Shown piece after piece: positions 53,604 to 64,000 of a stretch of 64,000 nucleotides of DNA (position 1 is the first letter of the stretch; every line of letters starts with the position of its first letter). The translations under genes and the position numbers were made by a program. Origin of the DNA: Sulfitobacter alexandrii (GTDB lineage Bacteria > Pseudomonadota > Alphaproteobacteria > Rhodobacterales > Rhodobacteraceae); NCBI RefSeq assembly GCF_001886735.1, contig NZ_CP018076.1:3776210-3840209 (forward strand). The letters run 5' to 3'. The notes under the pieces are model-generated. The model was not told the origin of the DNA and searched no databases. It saw nothing but the letters and a program-made list of their open reading frames with translations.

Positions 53604-55084
53604 CGCCGTTCGACCAGATACCCCTTGGCACCCGCCCGCAGGGCCGTTGGGCCGTCACCGCGCAATGGGTGCTGGCGGATATGCCTGCGGGCCGTCGGCT
53701 GATCCCATATGGAGAAGTGGTTGTCGAAGGGAACAGCGTCATCCACGTCGGATCCCGGTTCGAAGGAGACGTCGCCGCCCGCTTCGACCTGGGAAACGCG
53801 CTGATCGCGCCCGGCTTTGTCGATCTAGACGCACTGTCGGACCTCGATACGACCCTGCTTGCCTTTGACAACTGGCCTTCCAAGGCAAAGGGCCGCGTGT
53901 GGCCGCGCAGCTATGTCGACCGTGGTCCTTACGAGATGTACGAGCCCGACGAACTTGAATTCCAGAAGAAGTTCGCTTTCGCGCAGCTCCTGCTGAACGG
54001 GATCACCTCGGCGGCGCCCATCGCCTCGCTCTTCTACAGGGCGTGGGGCGAGACGGTGGCGGAATTCGATGCGGCGGCGAAAGCGGCCGAGGAAATGGGT
54101 CTGCGTGTATGGCTCGGGCCTGCGTACCGTTCCGGCGGTATGGTGGTGGAAACCGACGGCTCTCTGACAGCGGAGTTCGACGAGGCCCGCGGCCTGCAGG
54201 GGTTGGAGCAGGCGATCGGCTTTGCCAGCCGGCACGCGGGGGGCGATCTGGTCCGTCCGATGCTGGCGCCGGACCGGGTGGAAACCTGTACCGAGACCCT
54301 CCTGCGGCGGACGATGGCAGCGGCGGAGGAACTGGATTGTCCGGTACGCCTGCACATGGCCCAGGGGGAAATGGAGCGTGACACCGTCAAGGCGCTGCAC
54401 GGCGCGACCGCGCCGCAATGGCTGGACGGGATCGGTGCGCTTGGCCCGCGCCTTCTGGCACCGCATGCGACAGTCGCGACAGATGACGATCTGCGGCGCT
54501 ACGCGGACAACGGCGTCAGCGTCGTGCATTGCCCGCTGGTCAGCGCCCGGCATGGCGGCGCGCTCAGGTCCTTTGCCGGTCTGCGACGCAAGAAGGTCCG
54601 CGTCGCGATGGGCACCGATACCGCGCCGCCGGACATGGTGCTGAACATGGCCGTCGGGGTGATGATGTGCCGCACCGTGGACAACGACATCGCGGCCTGC
54701 ACCGCGGCGGATTTCATGAACGCGGCCACGCTGGAGGGCGGTGCGGCGCTTGGACGGGATGATATCGGTGTGCTGCGCGCCGGGGGGAAGGCGGACTTTG
54801 CGGTCTTCGACCTGAACGATCCTGCCATGGCCCCCACGATCGACCCGGTTCAGACACTCGTTCTGGGTGCGTCGGGCCGCGTGACCCGCGCGACGGTCGT
54901 GGATGGGCGGCTGTCCATGCGGGATGGATCGGTGGCAGGGATCGACATGGCGGCGGCCCGCCGCCGGGCGCAGGCCCAGTTTGACGGGTTGCTTGCCAAG
55001 TATCCGGAACGCACGGCAGGTCATCCGCCGCTGTCCGAAATTTTCCCCCCTTCCTATCCCCTGGCGGAAGGTGCCGAGACATGA
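53600..55084 (+). CDS. Amidohydrolase-family protein with a replaced HxH metal motif
   Basis: 494 residues, TRZ/ATZ/chlorohydrolase-like. Usually PGFV[DN]xHxH opens the barrel; here it reads PGFVDLDALSDLD, so Asp77 and Leu79 take the places of both histidines. Other expected ligands remain: His252 (RLHMAQGE), His289 (LLAPHATVATDD) and Asp340 (MGTDTAPPDM). The missing HxH suggests altered metal binding, a mononuclear site, or a non-catalytic partner of the preceding amidohydrolase. The C-terminal beta-sandwich part (GKADFAVFDLNDPAMAPTIDPVQTLVLGASGRVTRATVVDGRL) is normal. Starts at GTG, coupled to the previous gene. Confidence 0.85.
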   Translation: MTPFDQIPLGTRPQGRWAVTAQWVLADMPAGRRLIPYGEVVVEGNSVIHVGSRFEGDVAARFDLGNALIAPGFVDLDALSDLDTTLLAFDNWPSKAKGRVWPRSYVDRGPYEMYEPDELEFQKKFAFAQLLLNGITSAAPIASLFYRAWGETVAEFDAAAKAAEEMGLRVWLGPAYRSGGMVVETDGSLTAEFDEARGLQGLEQAIGFASRHAGGDLVRPMLAPDRVETCTETLLRRTMAAAEELDCPVRLHMAQGEMERDTVKALHGATAPQWLDGIGALGPRLLAPHATVATDDDLRRYADNGVSVVHCPLVSARHGGALRSFAGLRRKKVRVAMGTDTAPPDMVLNMAVGVMMCRTVDNDIAACTAADFMNAATLEGGAALGRDDIGVLRAGGKADFAVFDLNDPAMAPTIDPVQTLVLGASGRVTRATVVDGRLSMRDGSVAGIDMAAARRRAQAQFDGLLAKYPERTAGHPPLSEIFPPSYPLAEGAET

Positions 55085-56124
55085 AGGAGCATCCAGTGAA
55101 CATGCAGACCTTTGACCACAGCAATGACCTGCGCGACGTCCGATCCTCCCCCGGCCAGCCCGTGCTCGAGGTGAGCAATCTGAGCGTGGAGTTCCCGACA
55201 CGGCGCGGTGTGCTGACCGCCATCGACGGCGTGTCGATGCGGATCGAACCCGGTGAGATCCTCGGCGTTGTCGGGGAAAGTGGGGCAGGCAAGTCCATCA
55301 CCGGGCTCGCGGTGCTGGGACTTCTGGAAGCACCCGGACGCATCGCAGCGGGCGAGATTCATCTCTCGGGCCGGCGTATCGACCGGCTCAGCGAGAAGGA
55401 ACTGACCCGGATCAGAGGATGCGAGATGGGCGCGATCTTTCAGGATCCCCTGACGGCCCTGAACCCGCTATTCACCGTCGGCGCGCAGCTCGAGGAAACG
55501 ATCCGCCTGCATTCGGACCTCTCTCGCGAGGCTGCTCGGGAGCGTGCACTGCATCTTCTGAAAGAGGTGGGCATTCCCGCCCCGCGCGAACGGCTCTCGC
55601 AGTATCCGCACCAGTTTTCCGGCGGGATGCGGCAGCGGGTGGTGATCGCGCTGGCCCTCGCGGCCGAGCCTGCGCTGATCATCGCGGACGAACCGACGAC
55701 GGCTCTGGACGTGTCGATCCAGGCGCAGATCACGACGCTGTTGCGGCGTCTGTGCAAGGACCATCGCACCGGCATCATGCTGGTGACGCATGACATGGGC
55801 GTCATCGCCGAAACCGCGGACAGGGTGGCGGTAATGTATTCCGGGCGGATCGTCGAAACCGGGCGGGTAGAGGACGTCATTCACAATGCGCAACATCCCT
55901 ATACCAAGGGTCTGATGGCGGCGATCCCCAGCCTGCACGAGAGGGTCGACAACCTGAGCCAGATCGACGGATCGATGCCCCGGCTGAACGCGCGGCCCTC
56001 GGGCTGCGCATTCAACCCGCGTTGTCCCATGGCCGGCCCCCGGTGCCGCAGCGAAGCACCGCGGCTGGTGCCGGCCGGTCCGAACGAGGCGGCCTGTTTC
56101 CTGCATGACGGAGGGGTGGCATGA
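55081..56124 (+). CDS. Oligopeptide-type ABC importer ATPase (DppD type)
   Basis: 347 residues. Walker A GVVGESGAGKSITGLAVLGLL, signature QFSGGMRQRVVIALALA, Walker B LIIADEPTTALDVSIQ and the C-terminal cysteine-rich oligopeptide-transporter tail (GCAFNPRCPMAGPRCRSEAP), which often binds an iron-sulfur cluster. Energises the importer. The ATG used overlaps the preceding stop; another in-frame ATG lies seven codons later. Confidence 0.93.
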   Translation: MKEHPVNMQTFDHSNDLRDVRSSPGQPVLEVSNLSVEFPTRRGVLTAIDGVSMRIEPGEILGVVGESGAGKSITGLAVLGLLEAPGRIAAGEIHLSGRRIDRLSEKELTRIRGCEMGAIFQDPLTALNPLFTVGAQLEETIRLHSDLSREAARERALHLLKEVGIPAPRERLSQYPHQFSGGMRQRVVIALALAAEPALIIADEPTTALDVSIQAQITTLLRRLCKDHRTGIMLVTHDMGVIAETADRVAVMYSGRIVETGRVEDVIHNAQHPYTKGLMAAIPSLHERVDNLSQIDGSMPRLNARPSGCAFNPRCPMAGPRCRSEAPRLVPAGPNEAACFLHDGGVA

Positions 56125-57119
56125 CACATTCAGAACCGATCCTGACCCTTGCGGAGGTGTCGAAATCCTTTGACGTTTCCGCGCCTTGGCTGAACCGCGT
56201 GCTGGAGCGCAAGGACAAGCTGTATGTCCAGGCGGTATCCGAAGTCAGCTTCGAGGTGCCAAGAGGTAGCTGCTTCAGCATCGTGGGCGAATCGGGATGT
56301 GGAAAATCGACCATCGCCCGTCTGGTCACGGGGCTCTACCGGACGACAGCGGGCGATATCCGCTTTGGCAAGGGTACCGGGGACCAGCCCGTGCGCGTGC
56401 AGATGATCTTTCAGGACCCGCAGTCGAGCCTGAACCCGCGGTGGCGCGTCGGCGACATCATCGCCGAACCCATCCGCGAGATGAAGCTGCGCGACACTGA
56501 CGAACAGGCGCGGGACCGTGTCGCGGAACTGCTGGGTATCGTGGGACTTGCCGCGGACGATGCCGCGAAATATCCCCACGAATTCTCGGGTGGGCAGAGG
56601 CAGCGCATTTCGATCGCACGTGCCCTGGCCTCCGAGCCCGAGCTGCTGGTCTGTGACGAGCCGACGTCGGCGCTCGACGTTTCCGTACAGGCTCAGATCC
56701 TCAATCTGATGCGGCGGCTGCAAAAGGAACTGGGGCTCACCTATCTTTTCATCAGCCATGACCTGAGCGTGGTGCGGCACATGTCGGACACGATCGCGGT
56801 CATGTATCTGGGCCGGATCGTCGAGATGGGCCCGGCGGAGCGGCTGTTTGCCCAACCCCGGCATCCCTATTCAAGGCTGCTGCTGGGCACCATACCGGAC
56901 ATCCACGACCCCAACCGTGACCGCGTCCTTGCAGCCGGGGAGCCACCCAGCCCGCTGAACCCGCCGCCGGGGTGCACGTTTCACCCGCGCTGTCCGCTGG
57001 CAAACGAACGGTGCCGGGCCGAGATGCCCGAGCTGATCGCGCAGGACAGGACAGCCGTGCGCTGCCACGCCGTGGCCGAAGGCCGTGACGGGGACACCAG
57101 GATCAGCGAGGCCGTCTGA
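56121..57119 (+). CDS. Oligopeptide-type ABC importer ATPase (DppF type)
   Basis: 332 residues. Walker A SIVGESGCGKSTIARLVTGL, signature EFSGGQRQRISIARALA, Walker B LLVCDEPTSALDVSVQ and the C-terminal GCTFHPRCPLANERCRAEMPE tail. Partner of the preceding ATPase. Its stop shares one base with the start of the flavin reductase gene, so uptake and catabolic genes are translated as one unit. Confidence 0.93.
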   Translation: MTHSEPILTLAEVSKSFDVSAPWLNRVLERKDKLYVQAVSEVSFEVPRGSCFSIVGESGCGKSTIARLVTGLYRTTAGDIRFGKGTGDQPVRVQMIFQDPQSSLNPRWRVGDIIAEPIREMKLRDTDEQARDRVAELLGIVGLAADDAAKYPHEFSGGQRQRISIARALASEPELLVCDEPTSALDVSVQAQILNLMRRLQKELGLTYLFISHDLSVVRHMSDTIAVMYLGRIVEMGPAERLFAQPRHPYSRLLLGTIPDIHDPNRDRVLAAGEPPSPLNPPPGCTFHPRCPLANERCRAEMPELIAQDRTAVRCHAVAEGRDGDTRISEAV

Positions 57120-57772
57120 TGCAGTTCGATTTCACGGATCTTCCGGCGGCGGACCGCTATCGCCTGCTGACGAACTTCATCGGGCCGAGGCCCATCGCGC
57201 TGATCACGACGCGCGCCGAAGCGGGCCACGACAATGCGGCCCCGATGAGTTTCTTCAACGTCTTCGCGCATGAACCCCCGATCGTGATCGTCGGTTTCAG
57301 CGCGCGTCCCGATGGCAGCGAGAAGGACACGCTGTCGAACCTGCGCCGGACCGAGGAGTTCTGCGTCAACATGGTGGACATGGAGCTGGCCGATCAGATG
57401 ATCCTTTGCGGTGTCAACTTTGCCGCCGACGTGGACGAGCTCGATTTCGCGGGGCTGGAGGCCGCCGCGTGCACCCAGATCAACGCGTCGCGCCTGCAGC
57501 GGACGCCGTGCGCCATGGAATGCCGGATCGAGCGGATCATCGACTTTCCGGGGCGGGCCATCGTCCTAGGGCAGGTGGTCGAAATGCATGTACGTGACGA
57601 TTGTCTGGATGCGCAGGGCCGATACGTGGACCCGTCGGTCTATCAACCCATCGCCCGCCTGCACGGTGACAATTACATCGTCAGCGACCGGCAGTTCGAG
57701 CTCAAGAAACCGGCGGAGATGTCCGCCCACGAGGTGGCGCAGTTGGCACCAAGTGAACCGGAGAAGCCCTGA
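57119..57772 (+). CDS. Flavin reductase-like FMN-binding protein
   Basis: 217 residues, split-barrel flavin reductase domain. NFIGPRPIALITTRAEAGHDNAAPMSFFNVFAHEPPIVIVGFS is the FMN/phosphate-binding region, followed by EKDTLSNLRRTEEFCVNMV. These proteins supply reduced flavin to two-component monooxygenases or act as flavin-dependent enzymes themselves. No monooxygenase gene is in the window, so either the partner is elsewhere or the protein works alone. Coupled on both sides by single-base overlaps. Confidence 0.87.
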   Translation: MQFDFTDLPAADRYRLLTNFIGPRPIALITTRAEAGHDNAAPMSFFNVFAHEPPIVIVGFSARPDGSEKDTLSNLRRTEEFCVNMVDMELADQMILCGVNFAADVDELDFAGLEAAACTQINASRLQRTPCAMECRIERIIDFPGRAIVLGQVVEMHVRDDCLDAQGRYVDPSVYQPIARLHGDNYIVSDRQFELKKPAEMSAHEVAQLAPSEPEKP

Positions 57773-58497
57773 TGCGCATACATATCGTAAATCCCAATTC
57801 GAGCACCGGCATGACCGAGCAGATCGCCAAGGTCGCGCGGCGGTATGCATCGGCGGGAACGACCCTGGATGTCACCTGCGGGACGGGGGCGCCGGCATCC
57901 ATCGAGGGATATACGGACGAAGCGATCTCGGTACCGATCATGCTCGACCAGATCCGGGCGGCGGAAACACGCGGGGCAGATGCCCATGTGATCGCCTGTT
58001 TCGACGATCCCGGGTTGGCGGCCGCGCGCGAGATCGCCCAAGGCCCGGTGATCGGCCTGTGCGAGGCGTCGACCCGCGTGGCCATGATGCTGTCCAGCAG
58101 GTTCTCCATCGTGACGACCCTTGCCCGTTCCGTCCCCATCATAGAGGACCTGGCGGATGCATACGGTGCCGGACGGCGGTGTCGCCGGGTCAGGGCGATC
58201 GATATGCCGGTGCTCGCGGTCGAGGAGGAGCCTGAGCGTTGCGCCGAACTTCTCGCGGCCGAGATCCGCCGCGCGCGGAAGGAGGACAACGCCGAGGCCG
58301 TCGTGCTGGGCTGTGCCGGGATGGCCGACCTCTGCATCCGGCTCACCAAGGAAACCGGGGTGCTGGTGATCGACGGTGTGACAGCCGCCGTCCGGCTGAG
58401 TGAAGCGCTGGTCGGGATGCGCTACGCGACGTCGAAACTCGGTGCCTACGCGGCACCACGTTCAAAAGCCGGCGGTTTCCCGCGAGAGGTGGCATGA
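57772..58497 (+). CDS. Hydantoin racemase-like Asp/Glu racemase family protein
   Basis: 241 residues. N-terminal IHIVNPNSSTGMTEQIAKVARRYA is typical of hydantoin/Asp-Glu racemases. The two catalytic cysteines are at residues 76 (HVIACFDDPGLAAAREI) and 181 (AVVLGCAGMADL), the positions I recall for characterised hydantoin racemases. It would interconvert D- and L-forms of a 5-substituted hydantoin or related cyclic ureide such as allantoin. This gives the strongest clue to the operon's substrate class. Last gene of the operon, converging on gyrB. Confidence 0.85.
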   Translation: MRIHIVNPNSSTGMTEQIAKVARRYASAGTTLDVTCGTGAPASIEGYTDEAISVPIMLDQIRAAETRGADAHVIACFDDPGLAAAREIAQGPVIGLCEASTRVAMMLSSRFSIVTTLARSVPIIEDLADAYGAGRRCRRVRAIDMPVLAVEEEPERCAELLAAEIRRARKEDNAEAVVLGCAGMADLCIRLTKETGVLVIDGVTAAVRLSEALVGMRYATSKLGAYAAPRSKAGGFPREVA

Positions 58498-58541
58498 TGC
58501 GGTCGCAGGCGGCCGCTCTGCCTTTGCGTAAGAAAGCGGAC

Positions 58542-58559
58542 CGCGCAAGGTTATGCGCG
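58542..58559. terminator. Hairpin between the racemase gene and gyrB
   Basis: CGCGCA and TGCGCG form six perfect pairs with loop AGGTTA in the 75-base convergent gap. No T-run on either side, so it is a weak candidate terminator serving both genes. Confidence 0.35.
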
Positions 58560-58572
58560 ATCCTGTAGTGAC

Positions 58573-61065
<2,493 letters not shown>

Positions 61066-61686
61066 TCAGATCAACGGGATCAGGAGGCCCACGCAAATGA
61101 GCAGCAGGCCGGAGACGACATTGATCCGGCGCAGGATGCGGGGGTTGGTCAGAAGCGTTCGGATCCGGTCAACGCCGGCCGCGAGGATCAGGTTGCCGAC
61201 CAGCGGAATGATGACCGAAACCGCAACGATCGCGGTCAGATCCTGCCATGTCACCACCCGAAGGTCGAAGAACCCCGGCAGCACGCCGACATAGAAGAGC
61301 ACCGCCTTTGGATTGCCAAGGATCGCGATCAGCCCGGCCACGAAACCGGCCCACATGCCGGGCCGCGTCAGGCGGCTGTCACGGTCCGGGGTCGCCTCCC
61401 GATGGCGGATCAGCAGGATGCCCATGACAAGGAAGACGAGGCACGCGACGCCACGCAGGACGACCATGAAGACATCGAATACCGACAGGATCCAGGTGAT
61501 CCCCAAGGCTGCCACCAACGGCCATAGCAAGTCGCCGATGGACACGCCCAGCGCGAGCGGCCAGGCCGCGCGAAATCCGCCCGACATCGCCCTTGCCATC
61601 ATCGCGACCATCACCGGTCCGGGGGTGATGAACAGCGCCACCATGGCACCGGCATAGAGCAGAAGATCATGCAGAGAGACGGTCAC
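61066..61686 (-). CDS. LysE/RhtB-family amino-acid exporter
   Basis: 206 residues with about five or six membrane segments. The start LLLYAGAMVALFITPGPVMVAMMARAMSGGFRAAWPLALGVSIGDLLWPLVAALGI is the LysE/RhtB signature (GPV, GVSIGD). Such proteins export basic or hydroxy amino acids or other small metabolites; substrate unknown. Starts at GTG inside the recF stop (GTGA overlap), an accessory gene placed between recF and gyrB. Confidence 0.9.
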   Translation of the reverse strand: MTVSLHDLLLYAGAMVALFITPGPVMVAMMARAMSGGFRAAWPLALGVSIGDLLWPLVAALGITWILSVFDVFMVVLRGVACLVFLVMGILLIRHREATPDRDSRLTRPGMWAGFVAGLIAILGNPKAVLFYVGVLPGFFDLRVVTWQDLTAIVAVSVIIPLVGNLILAAGVDRIRTLLTNPRILRRINVVSGLLLICVGLLIPLI

Positions 61687-62780
61687 GATCCCGGACCTAT
61701 CCTTGAAGCACCCTCTTCATCGGTCACCTCGAAAACCTGCGCGCGGTCGCCGAGATCGGTGAAAAGCTCGGCGCCTGTGCCAGTCATCCAGGCCTGCGCA
61801 CCCAGCGCCGAAATCTCGTCGTACAACGCGGCGCGCCGACCCGCATCCAGATGTGCTGCGACTTCGTCCAGCAACAACAGCGGCGGTGCGCCGAAATCGG
61901 CGGCAAGCGCGCGGGCATTGGCGAGAATCAGCGAGACGAGGAGCGCCTTCTGCTCGCCGGTGGAGCAGTCGCGGGCGGGCACACCCTTGGCCGCAAACAC
62001 GCCTTCCAGGTCCGCCCTATGCGGTCCGATCAGGGTCCGTCCCGCCGACAGGTCACGCATCCGGTTGGCCGCAAGCGCATTGCGCAGGCCCTCGGCGGTG
62101 TCCGGCATGTCGCACAGCAGATCGAGCGTGGCCGTGGGAAAGGCGGTCTCGGCCTGGTCCTGCGCTTCCGCGATCGCCTGCAGGGCGTTCTGGCGGTTCG
62201 CATGGATCGCCGCACCGGATTCCGCCATCGCGCTTTCCAGCGCCAGATACCACGACGGTTCGCGGACCATGTCCTTCAACAGACGGTTACGTTCGCGCAT
62301 CGCTTTTTCGTAGCGCAGCGTATGCTCGGCGTGGTCCGGCAGAAAGCTGAGTGTCATGCGGTCGAGAAATCGCCGCCGCCCTTCCGCCCCCTCTATCCAG
62401 AGCCTGTCCATGGACGGCACCAGCCACAGAACCCGCGCAATCCGGCCAAGAGACGTCTGCGCCGCCGCCTTGCCGTCGATACGGGTCTGGCGGGCCGCGC
62501 CCTCCTCGGACCAGATTTCGATCTCGTGGGTCTGCAGGTGCGAATGCAGGATACCCGTCACCTTCCAGCCCAGTGCCTCCGGCCTGCGGGTCATGTCCTG
62601 CGCGCTTGACCGGCGCAGCCCCCGACCCGGCGAAAACAGCGATATAGCCTCGAGAATGTTGGTCTTGCCAGCCCCGTTTGGACCATGCAGCGCGACAGGG
62701 CGGTCATCGCAATCAATGACGCTGTGCCTGTGCGACCTGAAGTGCGACAGGGTGAGTTGCGAAATCGATAGCCCGGTCAT
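61683..62780 (-). CDS. recF: DNA recombination/repair protein RecF
   Basis: 365 residues. Walker A LHGPNGAGKTNILEAISLFSPGRGLRR, then IARVLWLVPSMDRLWIEGAEGRRRFLDRM, and the ABC-type signature/Walker B region PARDCSTGEQKALLVSLILANARAL, PPLLLLDEVAAHLDAGRRAALYDE. Loads RecA at single-strand gaps with RecO and RecR. Between dnaN and the exporter gene, 58 bases after dnaN. Confidence 0.96.
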   Translation of the reverse strand: MTGLSISQLTLSHFRSHRHSVIDCDDRPVALHGPNGAGKTNILEAISLFSPGRGLRRSSAQDMTRRPEALGWKVTGILHSHLQTHEIEIWSEEGAARQTRIDGKAAAQTSLGRIARVLWLVPSMDRLWIEGAEGRRRFLDRMTLSFLPDHAEHTLRYEKAMRERNRLLKDMVREPSWYLALESAMAESGAAIHANRQNALQAIAEAQDQAETAFPTATLDLLCDMPDTAEGLRNALAANRMRDLSAGRTLIGPHRADLEGVFAAKGVPARDCSTGEQKALLVSLILANARALAADFGAPPLLLLDEVAAHLDAGRRAALYDEISALGAQAWMTGTGAELFTDLGDRAQVFEVTDEEGASRIGPGS

Positions 62781-62838
62781 GGATCAGAACCGATCATCTC
62801 GACGAACTCGGTCCGGGGTCGGCAAGTCCCCCGGTGCG

Positions 62839-63957
62839 TCACACCCGCATCGGCATGACGACGTAAACCGCGGACATGTCGTTGCCTTCGCGCATTAGGG
62901 TCGGATCGCCGGAGGAGTTGAAGAGGAACACGGCGTTCTCACGGTCGACCTGGCTTGCGATTTCGAGCAGGTATTTCGCGTTGAATCCGATCTCAAGCCG
63001 TTCGTCGCCATAGGCGACGGCCAGTTCTTCCTCGGCGGCGCCGCTGTCGGGGGCATTTACCGACAGGATCAGGCGGTCCTCGTCCAACTGCAGTTTGACG
63101 GCACGGGAGCGTTCCGAGCTCACGGTGGCCACGCGGTCCACGGCCTGGGCAAACTCGGCCGCGTCCACCTCCATCTTGCGTGTGTTGCCCTGCGGAATAA
63201 CGCGGGTGTAGTCGGGGAACGTCCCGTCGATCACCTTGGAAGTCAGGGTGATTTCCGGCGTGGCAAAGCGCACCTTGGTCTCGGATACCGACACGGCGAT
63301 CTTCATGTCGTCATCTTCCAGCAGCTTGCGAAGCTCACCGACTGTCTTGCGTGGCACGATCACGCCGGGCATCTCCGCCGCGCCATCGGGCAATTCCGCA
63401 TCGATACGGGCCAGGCGGTGGCCGTCGGTCGCCACGCAGCGCAGCACGCGGCCCCCGTCACCTTCGGCGACATGCATGTAGACGCCGTTCAGATAGTAAC
63501 GCGTTTCCTCGGTCGAGATGGCAAATTTCGACTTGTCGAACAGCCGCCGCAGCACGGGGGCGGGCGCGCTGAAATTCGAGGCGTATTCCGACGATGCCAT
63601 GACCGGGAAATCCTCGCGCGGGAGGGTCGCCAAGCTGAAGTTGGAGCGGCCGGCCTCGACGGTCAGGCGGCCCGCGGCGCTGTCCGCGGTCAGATTGACA
63701 AGCGCACCGTCAGGCAGCTTGCGGACAATTTCGTGCAGCAGGGTAGCGGAAACCGTCGTGGCGCCCGCACGTTCGACCTGTGCGCCGACCTTGTCCACCA
63801 CCTCGATATCCAGATCCGTGGCCCGAAACGACACGTCGCTTCCCTCGGCTTCGATCAGGACGTTGGCGAGGATCGGGATCGTGTTGCGCCGTTCGACGAC
63901 GGATTGAGCCTGGCTGACCGCCTTGAGCAATGCGGCGCGTTCGATGCTGAATTTCAT
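62839..63957 (-). CDS. dnaN: DNA polymerase III sliding clamp (beta subunit)
   Basis: 372 residues, three-domain beta clamp. MKFSIERAALLKAVSQAQSVVERRNTIPILANVLIEA is the family start; ends in YVVMPMRV, the conserved VMPMR peptide-binding edge. GGAGAAGCCAC precedes the ATG. It should follow dnaA, which is expected just beyond the right edge. Confidence 0.98.
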   Translation of the reverse strand: MKFSIERAALLKAVSQAQSVVERRNTIPILANVLIEAEGSDVSFRATDLDIEVVDKVGAQVERAGATTVSATLLHEIVRKLPDGALVNLTADSAAGRLTVEAGRSNFSLATLPREDFPVMASSEYASNFSAPAPVLRRLFDKSKFAISTEETRYYLNGVYMHVAEGDGGRVLRCVATDGHRLARIDAELPDGAAEMPGVIVPRKTVGELRKLLEDDDMKIAVSVSETKVRFATPEITLTSKVIDGTFPDYTRVIPQGNTRKMEVDAAEFAQAVDRVATVSSERSRAVKLQLDEDRLILSVNAPDSGAAEEELAVAYGDERLEIGFNAKYLLEIASQVDRENAVFLFNSSGDPTLMREGNDMSAVYVVMPMRV

Positions 63958-64000
63958 GTGGCTTCTCCGTCAGACCCGTCGGGAGGGGCAAACTACCGGC

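Overview
The window looks like a chromosomal segment of a high-GC alphaproteobacterium, most likely a marine member of the Roseobacter group (Rhodobacteraceae). I infer this from protein character and gene order (rimP-nusA-ylxR-infB, kdsD-lptC-lptA-lptB-hpf-ptsN, dnaN-recF-gyrB, paaZ-EDCBA), not from a database search. About 61 protein genes fill nearly all the sequence, many overlapping by 1-4 bases. I found no rRNA, tRNA, CRISPR array, transposase or prophage. No gene-free stretch exceeds 300 bases; the longest are 48560-48842, 34758-35007 and 22263-22511.

Layout. 1-2.6 kb: ubiG (runs off the left edge), a divergent proline iminopeptidase and a short substrate-binding-protein relative. 2.6-8.1 kb: the transcription/translation operon rimP-nusA-ylxR-infB, preceded by a promoter and a textbook intrinsic terminator ahead of the first gene. 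8.1-12.6 kb (minus): phosphoesterase, lipid-kinase-like protein, a 44-residue protein, mutT, argJ and a parvulin isomerase. 12.8-18.2 kb: secA, then two envelope proteins. 18.2-22.3 kb (minus): radC, dnaJ, dnaK, with a structured dnaK leader.

22.5-33.7 kb is a surface-polysaccharide region: a capsule-type ABC permease (minus), then cysQ, kdsB, a GT2 enzyme, galU, galE, three more glycosyltransferase-type genes and a two-part sulfotransferase. cysQ (which removes PAP, the by-product of PAPS-dependent sulfation) beside a sulfotransferase and sugar-nucleotide genes suggests a sulfated, Kdo-containing glycan. 33.7-38.5 kb (minus): RNase D-like exonuclease, kdsD, lptC, lptA, lptB, hpf and ptsN, again an envelope/Kdo theme.

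38.5-46.2 kb (minus): the phenylacetate upper pathway paaJ-A-B-C-D-E-Z followed by a paaX-family regulator that overlaps paaZ. 46.4-47.8 kb: a glutathione transferase and a TauE/SafE permease. 47.9-58.5 kb: a GntR/FCD regulator divergent from a tight nine-gene operon (oligopeptide-type ABC importer in five genes, two amidohydrolases, a flavin reductase and a hydantoin-racemase-like protein). This is the best candidate for an uncharacterised system. It looks like import and degradation of a cyclic ureide or other N-heterocycle, it has a perfect palindromic operator candidate, and one amidohydrolase has lost the HxH metal motif.

58.6-64 kb (minus): gyrB, a LysE-type exporter, recF and dnaN. This implies that dnaA and the replication origin lie just beyond the right edge.
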